Assembly: GCA_002778195.1 (NCBI GenBank)
Contig: PCDI01000002.1
Location: forward strand, 4,105,234-4,169,233
Length of the DNA: 64,000 nucleotides
Direction: 5' to 3'
From: Raffaelea ambrosiae
Taxonomy: Eukaryota; Ascomycota; Sordariomycetes; Ophiostomatales; Ophiostomataceae
In this document: piece after piece, positions 31,996 to 42,724 of the stretch
Layout of the letters: each line of letters starts with the position of its first letter
Numbering within the stretch: the first letter of the stretch is position 1
Translations under genes and position numbers: made by a program
The notes under the pieces: model-generated
The model's database searches: none
The model's input: only the letters and a program-made list of their open reading frames with translations
What the model was told of the DNA's origin: nothing

Positions 31996-32504
31996 GGTGA
32001 TGTCATCTTCCTAGCATGCCAGCGGAGGTGCGTAATGGCTTCTTATGAGAAGAGCAGAGCTGCCCAAAATGTGGTTTGATTTTGCTATTTTTCTACGTCG
32101 ATGTTCTTATCGCCGATAAGGATTACAACAGCCGGCTTCTTAGCCAGGGTAGAGTGGGGTTCTTTCAGTGTAAGTGTGCAACTCAGCCCAGAGAGCATCT
32201 CCCAGGGAGATACGACAACTGATCCCACTGCTTGGAAATCGGCCGCATCTTGTTTCTGAGAGAAGCTATGCTTTGCTGTTTATTTGCCGTTTCGTTACAT
32301 CGCAATTGGCCGTATCGGGACCTGGTCAGCACGCAGATGCACAGAGTGACTCACAGCTATGGCATCATTTCTTCCTAAAAGTTGCTGCTAAGCTTGGCTG
32401 TCCGATCGATCAGACCTGCGAGGACTATAAGACGGCGGTGCTGACCCAGCAGCTAGAATAAGCCTTCACAGAGGCCTGGCTTACAATGAAGGTTGGATCC
32501 ATCA
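31996..32504. other. Divergent promoter region between LeuRS and APH-fold kinase genes
   Basis: 509 bases shared by two divergent genes; no clear motif or gene seen. Confidence 0.6.
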
Positions 32505-33845
32505 ATGGCACCGCTTACCGCAGAGGAGCAGGCCACTGTCCAGACCAGCGTCCTGGAGGAGCTGGCATCGACAGCATATGCTTCTTCCAGTCTCGAGCGG
32601 TTAACCAATGGAACCACCAACTTTGTCTTCCGTGGGACTCTCGAGAAGCCTCTCCCGGATGGATCCAAGAGTGTGATCATTAAGCGTTCGACCAGTTTTG
32701 CGGCCGGCAACAAGGACTTTCCACTTGATCTATCAAGAGCGGTTAGTCGAGCCCACCGCTGTTGTCTCTCTCGTGTAACTACCTTTTAACGACCTCTAGG
32801 TTTATGAAGAGTCAATCCTGCATGCTCTAAACGGATTTCCGGCTAGAGCTGCAGCGGGCAATCTCGACGATCGATTCGAAGCCAAGGCCCCGCGGCTCTA
32901 CTTGTTCAGCACAGAGACAAACACGCAGGTGCTTGAGGACTTTCCGGAGGCGGTGGATTTGAAGAATGCCCTGTTCGCCTCGGTGGACGGCAGTGGGCCA
33001 GACAGCAGACTAAGACAGGCGGCAGTAGCTCGCTCTGTGGGTAGGGCCCTGGGCTCGTGGCTGCAAGCATTTCATACCTGGACGTCTGCCGCTGCTGAGT
33101 CTGCTCTGCGGCAGACAGTGGGGACAAACGAGCCAATGCGGAAACTCAAGCACCAGATCACATACGATGCCCTTGTTCGGATCGCAACAGACTTCCCGGA
33201 CATTTTGGAGGATACAAAGCCGTTCTTGGAGGCCGTTCAGGCTGCGGCGGCCAGGGAGTTTGCGAGTTCGCCGGACAGCATCCACGAGTCTGAGAGGGAC
33301 AACTGGGGGATCATCCACGGCGACTTTTGGTCGGCAAAGTGGGTTTCTTGACGACGCTCCGTATTGACGAGTGTTGCTCGTCCACTGACGCCGACAGTCT
33401 TCTCCTTCCCAAGGAAGCTCCACGGACAGGCACGCAACAGCGACAGGAGATCTTCGTGGTGGACTGGGAGTTTGCACAGTTCGGCCACCGCGCATACGAC
33501 CTGGGCCAGCTCATCGGCGACTTGCTGGAGCGGTGGCATTTCCGCGGAGCCAGCGCCGCGCTTGGTGTCGTGGACGGGTTCGTCCAGGGCTATGGCGTCG
33601 AACAGTTTGTCCGCCATGACAATGCGCTGGCGTTCCGAACGGCCATCCATGTGGGCGTGCAGTTGATTGGGTTCTATATTCGGAGAGCACCCAGCGGCCC
33701 CTTGCCGGGCACGCCAGAGAAGGTGAAAAGTGCTGTGCGACTGGCAACCGACTTGGTGGTCCGTGGATGGCAGAGGGACCAGGCATGGCTGGAGAAGAGT
33801 GTGCTGGCTGGACTATTTGGAGGGGAAAATGGGGTGGATGCGTAG
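32505..33845 (+). CDS. Aminoglycoside-phosphotransferase-fold small-molecule kinase, substrate unknown
   Basis: Coding sequence join(32505..32741,32800..33338,33398..33845), 407 residues. It belongs to the APH/choline-kinase-like fold. In the N-lobe, TNGTTNFVFRG resembles the nucleotide loop and VIIKRS holds the ATP-binding lysine. The catalytic motif HGDFWSAN (His 252, Asp 254, Asn 259) is completed only by splicing intron 2, which supports that join. DWEF (Asp 281) is the metal-binding motif, followed by GHRAYDLGQLIG. Introns of 58 and 59 nt have TTAAC and CTGAC branch sites. Fungal relatives are annotated loosely as phosphotransferases or 5-methylthioribose kinase-like proteins; I cannot name the substrate. 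The upstream start at 32493 is a TTG, so ATG 32505 was used. Divergent from the LeuRS gene. Confidence 0.88.
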
Positions 33846-35137
33846 CAATCTTACGACAGTAGCAATAATACAGCTTAAGCCACAGTAACACATAGTGTGC
33901 GTCTTATTGCTAGTTGGTTAGTTTATTCTGTCCAGTCGCACTACAAAGTGTGTGCCCGTAGGTTACCGGCCAGGTGCAAGATTCTATGTGAGATAGATCT
34001 GCAAGATCAAACTCCTGCCAGGGCAACCGTTGACAGAGACAATATGAGATGCGACACAGAAGCCAGAGATGAAGCTAAGGTGCCTCCTGCATAAGTATTC
34101 CTGCACATTGTGGAAGGACTGGACGACTGGCTCAATCAATGAATCCTGTAGTTTTTTGCGCGTTTTCAGTGGCCTGGAATCTGAGATAGCCTCAGGCCTT
34201 TCGGCGCTATTCACACCCCATTCAGGGGCGGCGCACGGACCATGTGCCATTGTTCGGTGAGCCTTCCAGGGACCCATTTTAGGGGTACTGTGGGCTTCAG
34301 TTAGGGGATCTGTGGCTCTCTGAAATAAACAACATGGCGAATAAGCTTCGGTGGCTGTCGCTTGCCGCCAACAGGACGTGCCAGCTTTAAATGGCAGCCT
34401 GTAGCATCCCCCTTTCGACGTGGCCCAGAACAACCCTGTGTTTGTCCTAGCGCTCCTGCCCTTTTGGCCCCCCTGCAAAACTGCTTTTTCCGCATGCGAG
34501 TTCTTGGCCGGCCATCACCTTTATTTTTATTTTTGTCTACTTCTATGGTGACTACATACATCTTTTTTTTTTTTGCTGCCCATCTTTGATGTTGGTTGTG
34601 ACATGCCACTAACTGCCCGCTCTCCCTGACTTGCACGCTCCCACAGCCTCCCGCCTCTTTTTCTTTTCCCTTCGCTTCTGATTCTGCGTCTTCTTGGATT
34701 GCATTTTGGTTCATACAGGCCCTTTTTAACTCTTTATTTGCCAGCGTTTCTTTTTTGCTCCATAATATCCCTCCCAAAGTCGCCGCCTCACTGAAAACCT
34801 CGCTCTTGATACGCCGACGACCCAACCCCAGCAACCACACCACCGCCTCCCGAGCAGCGGCTGACTCGCACCCACGACACGCACACACTCTTGCTCTCGC
34901 TCGACCCAACTGGCTCTCCCGAGCAATCCGCGGCGCGCTCCCTTTGGGCGAGATGACCACGGCCGACCGGTGAAACCGAGCAACCTCAAAAGGAGAACTC
35001 CTGGACGACGACGACAACAACAATAACAACAACGCCACCAGCGGTTGCCCTTTTTTTTTTTTTTTCCGCGACCTCTCCCTCCTTCTCTCTTCCTCCTAGT
35101 CGACCCTCGTCTCCGCCTTCGTCTCCTCCCCCCAGCC
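33846..35137. other. Intergenic region upstream of the amino acid transporter
   Basis: The first part is the kinase gene's 3' region; from about 34560 it is T- and CT-rich, as in a fungal promoter and leader, ending with a T-run (35049-35064) about 75 bases before the transporter ATG. No gene seen. Confidence 0.6.
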
Positions 35138-37269
35138 ATGCCGCTTCCTTACACAAGCCTCCAGTCGCATGCGCGCGACTCCCTCGAGCTGGCCTCGCTC
35201 GCCAGCTCCAGCCAGCTTGATGTCGGCTCCGGCGGCGCCCGCAGCAGCCTCGCCTCCTCGTCGCGCCCCAGCCTGTCGTCGTCGCGGAAGGCCTCCCTCG
35301 AGCAAGAGGACCCTCTCGACTTCCACAACCCGGCGTCCGGCAGCGGCGGCGGCGGCGGCGGTCTTGGCAGCGGCTTCGGAGGGGTGCGCCACGGCCGCAC
35401 GTTCTCGATGTCGTCGGGCTTCGACCTGGCCGCCAACCTGTTCCCGTTGTCGTCGTCGGCTGCGGGCGCCGGCGACGGGTATGCGCCGATTGGTGCGCCG
35501 GCGACGGCCACGGGCGGCCAGGGCGGCCTGCTGGGCGGCGGGCAGCTGGAGCGGCACAAGACGCTGACGTACCTGAACGGCCTCTCGCTCATTGTCGGGC
35601 TGATCATCGGGTCCGGCATCTTCTCGTCGCCGAGCCTGGTCAACACCAACGTGGGCTCGCCCGGCGGCGCGCTGATCGTGTGGGTGATTGCCGGCTTCCT
35701 GGCCTGGACGGGCGCCAGCAGCTATGCCGAGCTGGGCGGCGCCATTCCGCTCAACGGCGGCGCGCAGGCGTACCTGTCCAAGATCATGGGCGAGCTGCTG
35801 GGGTTCCTGTTCACGTGGGTGGCCGTGCTGGTGCTCAAGCCCGGCGGCGCGGCCATCATTGCCATCATCATGGGCGAGTACCTGGTGCGGGCTGTCGTGG
35901 GCGCCGAGGCCGAGCTGGTCAACCCGTGGATCAACAAGACGGTGGCCCTGCTGGGCGTGCTGCTCGTCACCTTTATGAACTGCGTGTCCACCAAGCTGGG
36001 CACGCGCGTCAACGACCTGCTCATGTTCTTGAAATTCGTCGCCCTGCTCGGCATTGTCGTGACCGGCATTGTCGTGGCCGCCACGGGCTTCTCCTTTTCC
36101 GGCCCGGCCAACCAGGACTGGAAGAACAAGGACTACTGGTTTGCCAACACGAGCCGCGACCCTTCGGCCTGGGCGCTGGCGCTGTACGCGGGTCTGTGGG
36201 CCTACGACGGCTGGGACAATGTGAGTCTAGCTCGCCCCTCCTCCAGGGTGCTCCGACAGCTGCTTCTGCTCTCCCTGCTTCTCTGCTAACATACCCTCTC
36301 CCTTAGACAAACTACGTTGTGGGCGAGTTCCGCAGCCCGGGACGGGACCTGCCGCGCGTCATCCACACGGCCATGCCGCTCGTCATCGTGTCGTACGTGC
36401 TCGCCAACATGGCCTATTTCTTTGTGCTGCCGCTGGCCACCATCAACGGCACCAACACGGTCGCCGTTATGTTCGGCGCCAAGGTGATCGGGTCGCTGGG
36501 CTCGCTGATCCTGGCCCTCATCGTCAGCGCCTCGTGCTTTGGCGCCCTCAACAGCACGACTTTTACCAGCAGTCGCCTCGTGTACGCCGCCGGCCGCGAG
36601 GGCTACATGCCCGCGATCTTTGGGCGCATCGGGCTCGGATCGGCCGCTGGCGGCGGCGGCGGCCACGGAGGCAATGGGGCCGGCGGCGGCGGCGGCGGCG
36701 GCGGTGGCGGGGGCCGGATGATGGTGGTGGACCACACGTCGTCTACGTCGTATTCGACCTCGCGGCGGGCGCGCAACTGGCTTGTGCGCGGGCTTGTTGG
36801 GCTGGTGGCGGACGAGGACACGGGCCTGTTCTTCACGCCCATCTACGCGCTGGCGCTCAATGGCGGGCTGACGTGCGTGTATGTGCTGGTGGGCGAGTTC
36901 AGCACGCTGCTGACGTTCTACGGCGTGGCGGGCTACACGTTTTACTTTTTGACGGTGCTGAGCCTGATTGTGCTGCGGGTTAAGGAGCCCGGGCTGGAGC
37001 GGCCGTACAAGGCGTGGATCACGACGCCCATCATCTTTTGCTGCGTCAGCCTGTTTCTGCTGAGCCGCGCCGTGTTTGCCCAGCCGCTGCAGACGGTCAT
37101 TGTGGTGGCGTTCATGGTGGCGGGCGTGCCCGTGTACTTCTGGCGGTTTCACAAGCTGGACCGCGCCCGAGGCTACAAGCACGAGATGGGAGACCTGCAC
37201 GGGGACCTGTCGTCCGGGCCGTCGTCACGGTCACGGCCGCCACCATGGTGGAAGTTTTGGAAACGGTGA
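35138..37269 (+). CDS. L-type amino acid transporter (APC superfamily)
   Basis: Coding sequence join(35138..36220,36307..37269), 681 residues. About 140 Ser/Gly-rich cytosolic residues precede twelve predicted membrane helices. TM1 carries the APC signature GSGIFSSP; GLWAYDGWDNTNYVVGE, rebuilt across the 86-nt intron (GTGAGT, GCTAAC branch), and SSRLVYAAGREGYMP are typical of the LAT family, which includes fungal Mup-type methionine permeases and animal LATs. It probably moves large neutral amino acids or methionine across the plasma membrane. Within the loop after TM8, residues about 475-500 form a Gly-rich insertion from GGC repeats. The ATG at 35138 has good context (GCCATGC). Its relation to the SEA3 gene in this window (TORC1 amino-acid sensing) is thematic only. 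Substrate is inferred. Confidence 0.92.
36646..36718 (+). repeat. GGC trinucleotide repeat inside the transporter gene
   Basis: Codes for a Gly-rich stretch (GGGG, then His/Asn interruptions, then eleven Gly) in a predicted cytosolic or external loop of the transporter. Likely length-variable between strains. Confidence 0.8.
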
Positions 37270-37898
37270 CAGCGGTATTTGGAAGGACGAAAAGCCATTG
37301 AGCAAAGCTTTCTTTTTTCGCTTTGAAAAAAAAAGAAAGAAAGAACCCCCCCCCCCCCCATTTGGCCAGGCCCACCACGCAGCTACACAAAAACAAACCA
37401 CAATGTGTGTTGTTCTTTGTGATTAATTCCCCCTGGCATGACGACGTGTAATGCCCATTTCCCCATTTCCCCATCCCCCCCTTTTTTGTCAGGTCTTGTC
37501 TTGAGCTGTTTTCCTTGTTTTAGGGGGGGGGGAGGTTCCATGTAAAAACAGTACGTGTACATATATTCATACTCATTAGACATGCCTTCCCCTTGCGTTT
37601 TTGTGTGTATAGTCTTCTTGGTTCGATGGTTGGGGGGGGACGTGTGTGTGTGTTTCTGTGTTTCTCCGTTTGCAAAAAAAAAATAAAGAATGCATCAAGA
37701 GGGAAGAGATGATGCTGGTCCTGTCCAACCCCCCCCCCCCCCCGCTTGGCTCCCTCCTGGTAATGCCTTTCATAATTTTCCTATGAGCAAAAAGAAATGA
37801 ACGCCTCAAGCCATGCTCTCCCACGTCTCGTCTCTCGTTGTGTCTTCTTATCGTACAAAAAAAAAGATGCCGTTCTCGCATATGCCGTTCGTTCCCTT
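37270..37898. other. Convergent intergenic region after the transporter
   Basis: The transporter and the Aim32-like gene end towards each other. Contains several homopolymers: C13 near 37347, G10 near 37524, C14 near 37729, and A9 runs. No gene. Confidence 0.65.
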
Positions 37899-39221
37899 CT
37901 ATAACCGAATAATCTCTCGCTTGCGGTTGATGGCGCCCCGGAAGTGGTCCGTCACCACATTGCCCTTGAGAATCGTCTCCTGCACCAGGCCCTCGACGTG
38001 CTGCGGCTCAATGCGTCCGTACCACACGCCGTAGCCCGCCAGCGGGTGCGCGGCCGTGCCGTCGACCGTGCGCAGCGTCGGCGGCAGGTACACAATCACG
38101 TTGCCGGCAAACTTGTGGCCGCCGATGTGGCTGATCAGGCCGACGCGGGCGGTTTTCTGGGCCGGTGCCGACAGAGACAGGTTGGACGGGGCGCTGCTGG
38201 CCAGCACCCTGGCGGCCTCCTCGTCGGCGGGATCGGCGGCGGCGGCGGCTGCTGCACTTGCTTCCGGGCCTTGCCCGTCGGGCCCGTCGGCGTCTTCGTC
38301 CGCACGGGGCCCCAGCAGCAGCTGCTGCCGCGCCTCGGCCTCCTCGCGCGCAATCGCGACGGGCCCGTGCTGCACGGCCACGCCCACGCGCTCGAGGGCC
38401 TGCGCAAAGGCCGCGCGCAGCACGGGCCCCATGATGCCGCAGCGCGCGTCGCGGCCGCCGTGGCCGCAGACGAGCACGAGGATGTCCGGGATGGTGTCCT
38501 GGACGCCCCAGAGGAGCCGGCGGTAGGCGGCGTGGCGGGTGAGGCGGTCGCGGTGGACGGGCGAGAGGCGGCCGTCGTGGGCCGGGTGGAGCCGGGCGGG
38601 CAGCAGGTAGGCCTTGGCGAGGGCGTCGACGCTGTCAAAGGAGACGCGCGGCAGGTAGGGCACGTAGCGGAAGCTGGGCAGGAGGTAGACGGAGGACGTC
38701 TGGAGGCGGGGCGGCACCGACAGCGGCACCGACGAGGGAAACGACGCGTTGACGACGGCGACGTGGTGGAACGGGTCGCTGTAGACGCCGCCGCGGCCAA
38801 AGAGCTCCTTGAGGTCGGCGGCGAGGTTGTCGCCGGCGTGGTCGTCTTCGATGCGGGACGGCCAGTCGTCCTGGCCGGTGCAGACGAGGACCTGCTCGTT
38901 GTAGGCGGCAATGAGGCCGTTGAGCCGGGCCTTGTGGTCGATGGGCAGCCCGGGGGGCATCGCCGGCATGGGGGCGCAGGCACACGTCGGCGCCGGGCAC
39001 GAGGCAACGGTAGGGAACGGCGGTGGCGGCGGCGGCGGTCTCTCTTTCCGTGCACTGCCGCTGCTGCCATGGGCCGTGCCATCCTTGGCTCCGAGCACCG
39101 GCAGGGCGGTCTGCCCGACGGCCATGGATACCAGACCGGCAAGGCCTCTTCGCCTCCGCCCCGTCCTGCCCAGGCCGAGGCCCGGTCGCGCCAGCCGGGC
39201 GGCCACGGGGGCCGGCAACAT
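37899..39221 (-). CDS. AIM32: Aim32/Apd1-type thioredoxin-like [2Fe-2S] protein (sucrase/ferredoxin-like)
   Basis: Single exon of 440 residues. The thioredoxin-like ferredoxin domain has the family's unusual cluster ligands: two Cys in CGHGGRDARC (252 and 261, Cx8C) and two His in HIGGH (365 and 369), the His/Cys-type set known from yeast Apd1 and Aim32. The first 35 residues are Arg/Ala/Leu-rich without acidic residues, consistent with a mitochondrial presequence and with Aim32 rather than cytosolic Apd1. Yeast Aim32 is about 311 residues; the extra length is in the leader, a Pro-rich region, and an Ala/Asp-rich insertion before the His motif. It is thought to act in redox and thiol quality control in mitochondria. 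The family is clear; the Aim32/Apd1 choice is less so. Confidence 0.88.
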   Translation of the reverse strand: MLPAPVAARLARPGLGLGRTGRRRRGLAGLVSMAVGQTALPVLGAKDGTAHGSSGSARKERPPPPPPPFPTVASCPAPTCACAPMPAMPPGLPIDHKARLNGLIAAYNEQVLVCTGQDDWPSRIEDDHAGDNLAADLKELFGRGGVYSDPFHHVAVVNASFPSSVPLSVPPRLQTSSVYLLPSFRYVPYLPRVSFDSVDALAKAYLLPARLHPAHDGRLSPVHRDRLTRHAAYRRLLWGVQDTIPDILVLVCGHGGRDARCGIMGPVLRAAFAQALERVGVAVQHGPVAIAREEAEARQQLLLGPRADEDADGPDGQGPEASAAAAAAADPADEEAARVLASSAPSNLSLSAPAQKTARVGLISHIGGHKFAGNVIVYLPPTLRTVDGTAAHPLAGYGVWYGRIEPQHVEGLVQETILKGNVVTDHFRGAINRKREIIRL

Positions 39222-40007
39222 GGGAGGCCTTTTTTTTTTTTCTTCCCTAGTCTGTGCCTGGTTTTTGCTGCTGTTGGTGTTCCGTGCCTATCGTCGTTGG
39301 GGAATCAGGCACAGACTGTGTCAACAGGCATCTGGATGTGTGTGTGTGTAAAAGAAAGAAGAAGGGAACCGGTTGACAGTACCCAACAACCCGTTTCGAG
39401 GTCTTGTTTCTTGTTAATGGCGTCGGTACGATTGGAGGCTGATCCAAGGCTGGGGAGGGCCGTTATTTTTAACTCCGGCTGCTAAACAGGGACTTCCCGC
39501 CGACTTGGGTCTGACTGATTGATAATATGATTATCAGATTTCCCCAAGCAGCAGGTCCGCCACACAGCCGTTTTGCGTGCTCTTTTTTTTCTCTTCTTGG
39601 GCCTATCTTCTGTATACCCAAGAGCACCAAAAGGCATGGGAAGCCAGCAAGGTGCTCTTTGTGTGGGCTGATCGGTCCGCAGGCACCCGGCCATCAAGGT
39701 GAAGACCAGATGTGTGTAAGTGCGGTGAAGGCATCTTACCAGGAAAGGCTGGGAACACCTTCTGGCGAGATAGAACAATATTCTCCGTTTATGTTTATCG
39801 AAACAAGAGCGCATAGGAGAGACTATATGGGGCAATGATAGAAGCAGCCGCCACGACAGGAATGAGTAGAGATACGCCCACACGCCTCCACCTCTTTCCC
39901 ACTCCCAAGTCCAGTCCAAGTCTGAACTACACTCCACGATAGCTACACTTCAGTGCACCGAGACGTGAGACACGACACGAGCACACAGTCGCCCCCCCCA
40001 TACTTGT
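39222..40007. other. Intergenic region between Aim32-like and glutathione transferase genes
   Basis: Promoter of the Aim32-like gene and 3' region of the transferase gene, both on the minus strand. No coding frame I trust. Confidence 0.6.
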
Positions 40008-41079
40008 TCACTCTCGCTTCGTGATCACCTGCTCCCCCGGCATGCCCTCTGGCAACACCGTGTAGGACCCCTCCCTGTCCACAATCTCGGCCACGGCCTG
40101 CTGGTACCCCGGCAGGCCCTCCAGCTTCTCCAGGTACGCGAACAGCAGCGGGAACTCCTTCTCGATGGCGCCGCCCTCCCACTCGCCGATCTCGGGCCCC
40201 CGCTGCCGCAGACCCAGCAGCGGGTACGTCAGCAGGATGTCGGCCGCGGTCAGCTGGCCGCCGCACATGTAGCCGGAGCCCTCGGCGCCCGCGGGCGGCT
40301 CGGCCAGGAACGACTCGAGCATCTGCAGGTTGAGGCGGATGTTGGGGTACGTGTAGATGTTGTTGGCGGCGTTGGCCACGAGAGCGGTGACGGGGCGGAT
40401 GAAGAAGGGGACCCTGGGGCCTTTGACGTCTGGATGGGTTAGGCAGTGGACTAATAAAAAGAAAGGAAAAAAGAAAGGAAAAAAAAAGAAAAAAAAAAAA
40501 AGAAAAAAAAAGAAAAAAAAAAAAGAGAGTAGGCTAGACTGGAGGACTGGTGCTTCCCAACCGACGACGTACTGGCTAGCATGAGAAAGATCAAGAGAAA
40601 CGGCATGAGCGTGCCCTCGGCATAGTGCAGCAGGTACTGGTAGCGCAGCCATGCGGCGGTCTCGCCGGCCGGCTGGCCCTCCTTGCCCTTTTGCCACTTG
40701 GGCGGCGCCAGCTGCTTGCCCTGGCCAGAATGCTCGACCAGGTACTGGGCGATGAAGCCGCTCTCGGCCAGGACGATGGAGGCGTTTTCGCTCCCCGCAG
40801 CAGCGCCCGCCGGCACGACCGTCACCACGGGCGACTTGCCCAGCGGATGGATCGTCTTGAGCTCGGGCGGCGCGAACTGGGTCTGCGGATGACGCAGGTA
40901 AATGTCGATTTCATACGGGACGTCGAGCTCGACTGGGGGAGGGGTTAGCTCTGTCCTTCTTTCTTCTCTTCCTTTGCTACATTCTCGTCACACAACTTAC
41001 TCAACAGCCAGAGAATGCGCTGAGACCGCGATCCGCTCAACCAGTGGAGGATGACCTTGGCCTGCTCGTTTGACGCCAT
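40008..41079 (-). CDS. Glutathione S-transferase, Gtt1-like
   Basis: Coding sequence complement(join(40008..40429,40573..40932,41001..41079)), 286 residues. It conjugates glutathione to electrophiles or reduces peroxides. The N-terminal thioredoxin fold begins VILHWLSGSRSQRILWLL, continues across intron 1 into IELDVPYE, and includes HPLGKSPVV and AESGFIAQYL, the glutathione-binding ESG-type motif. The helical C-terminal domain includes GGQLTAADILLTYPL. Ser-rich SGSRSQR in place of a Tyr resembles yeast Gtt1. Introns are 68 nt (CTAAC branch) and 143 nt; the second contains an A-rich block on the plus strand (40443-40527), read as polypyrimidine in the gene. Both joins keep frame. The stop is at 40008-40010. 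Confidence 0.92.
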
Positions 41080-42724
41080 TGTGAGGACGTGGAAGGGGGA
41101 AAAGAGTAAAAAAATAAAAATAAAAAATAAAAAAATGGGATATACAAGTGACTGCAATTGAGAATTCTGGTTCGGACTGCAGATTTGTATGATTGCCTGT
41201 GAATGATAAATTCGCCTCCCTCTTTTTGCTTCCATCGACGTCGCGAACCATGGCGCCCTTTTGTATTCCTCCATTTTCTACGACCATGGGTCTGCATCTC
41301 TTGGCTGTAGCAAATCACCTGCTACGAGCCGACTGTCACGGCCAACTCCAAAACAGCAGTTTTTATTTTTTTATTTTTATTTTTATTTTCCTTGGCTGAT
41401 GACGTCTGTGTGCACGGTTAAACTACGTGCCGTCTAGCTTACTCGGGCTGAAGGGCAAGCGTGCAAACAAAAGTGAACAGCCGCCAGCGGGCAACCGAGA
41501 TACTATCATGAAAATAGCATGTAAGACTGGTTGGATCTTACGCCCCCCCAGAACAGAACCCCCCTAATGTTAGTCGCGGACAGTCGCAGCTCGCAATAAC
41601 ATCCCAAATCCAGACGCGACAAAGACGGCGGGGCTCTGGACTCGTGAGGGGATACTGGGGGCTACTCAAGCGAGAATTCCAAAGGAACGACATCCTGAAT
41701 CAAGTCTGTCAGAGTTTACGGGGGCCGATATTGCGCAACCTGCAAAAGCACTGTCCGGAGGAAAGGCTGCGGTAAACGCCGTTAATCGCGGCAGGCACCC
41801 TGCCACGCCGGAGCAATTTGTATGTAGGCAACCCACAACCCCGGGTCTGACTAGGGAAAAGCGGGCCATGCCGTGCCCCTGGAGCCGGGTGTATCGTCGA
41901 TAACGACTCCGGGGACAGGATTTGTGTAGACAAGGCTCGGAGGGAGTTGACCAACATTCGGAGCAGTGCCTAGGATGCGGAGCAAGTTCAAGACACCGTT
42001 CACAACACCCTTCCACCCCCACAAGTCATCTCGCAAGCCATCTCGCAAGCCATCTCGCAAGCCATCTCACAAGCCACTTCTCGTCACAAGGGCACGTCTC
42101 GTATTTGCAGGCCAGAGTCTGGTAGTGTCTTCGTCACGCCGTCCGCCTTCAGTACATGATAAGATAGGTATTATCGCAGATCGTGGGATCTTGTATTGTA
42201 TTGGCTTTTCTTCTTTTTTCTTGGCTCTCCGTCGGCTTTCGAAAGGCCCCGGTTGGTATCCCACTACCCTTCTAATACAGTAGTTACATTACAGTTAAAT
42301 ACAACAGATGAGATATAAAAGGAGTGTAAGTAAGAAAATATGAGGAAAGCGAAGGGAAAAATATAATACTAAGATCAAGACAAGCAAAAAAAGAGAAAAA
42401 AAAAAGGAACAATAATATGACGCACACGCCCCTGTACACTTGACAAAAGTGTGTATGACATCCGAGTGTGTATATGGCTCTGATTTTCTTACAACTCCAG
42501 ACAAAGGAAAGATGTGGATGTAGAGGACGACAAGAGAATGACTGAGAATGACAGAGAATAACTAGAGAAATGATGGCTCGCCAGCGTTAAGGGGTATGTT
42601 GGATAAGGCAGATAGGCATTAACACAAATAAAACAACAAATGGTAAGGGAACGAAAAGGAGGAAAGAAGAGGGGGGGGTGTAGTTCAGACGAAAGGTCAG
42701 ACACCCCCAGGATCAAGTAAGAGA
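41080..42724. other. Intergenic region between glutathione transferase and ERF2 genes
   Basis: Contains an ATTTTTATTTTT-rich tract (41360-41392) and a 12-nt tandem repeat (42026-42075); AT-rich from 42270. No gene recognised. Confidence 0.6.
42026..42075. repeat. 12-nt tandem repeat CATCTCGCAAGC
   Basis: Four near-perfect copies; the last has CATCTCACAAGC. Two diverged half-units flank it. Non-coding. Confidence 0.8.

Noticed and set aside
39482..39937. 151-codon minus-strand frame between the Aim32-like and glutathione transferase genes
   Set aside because: No recognisable domain or membrane pattern, poor codon bias compared with neighbours.
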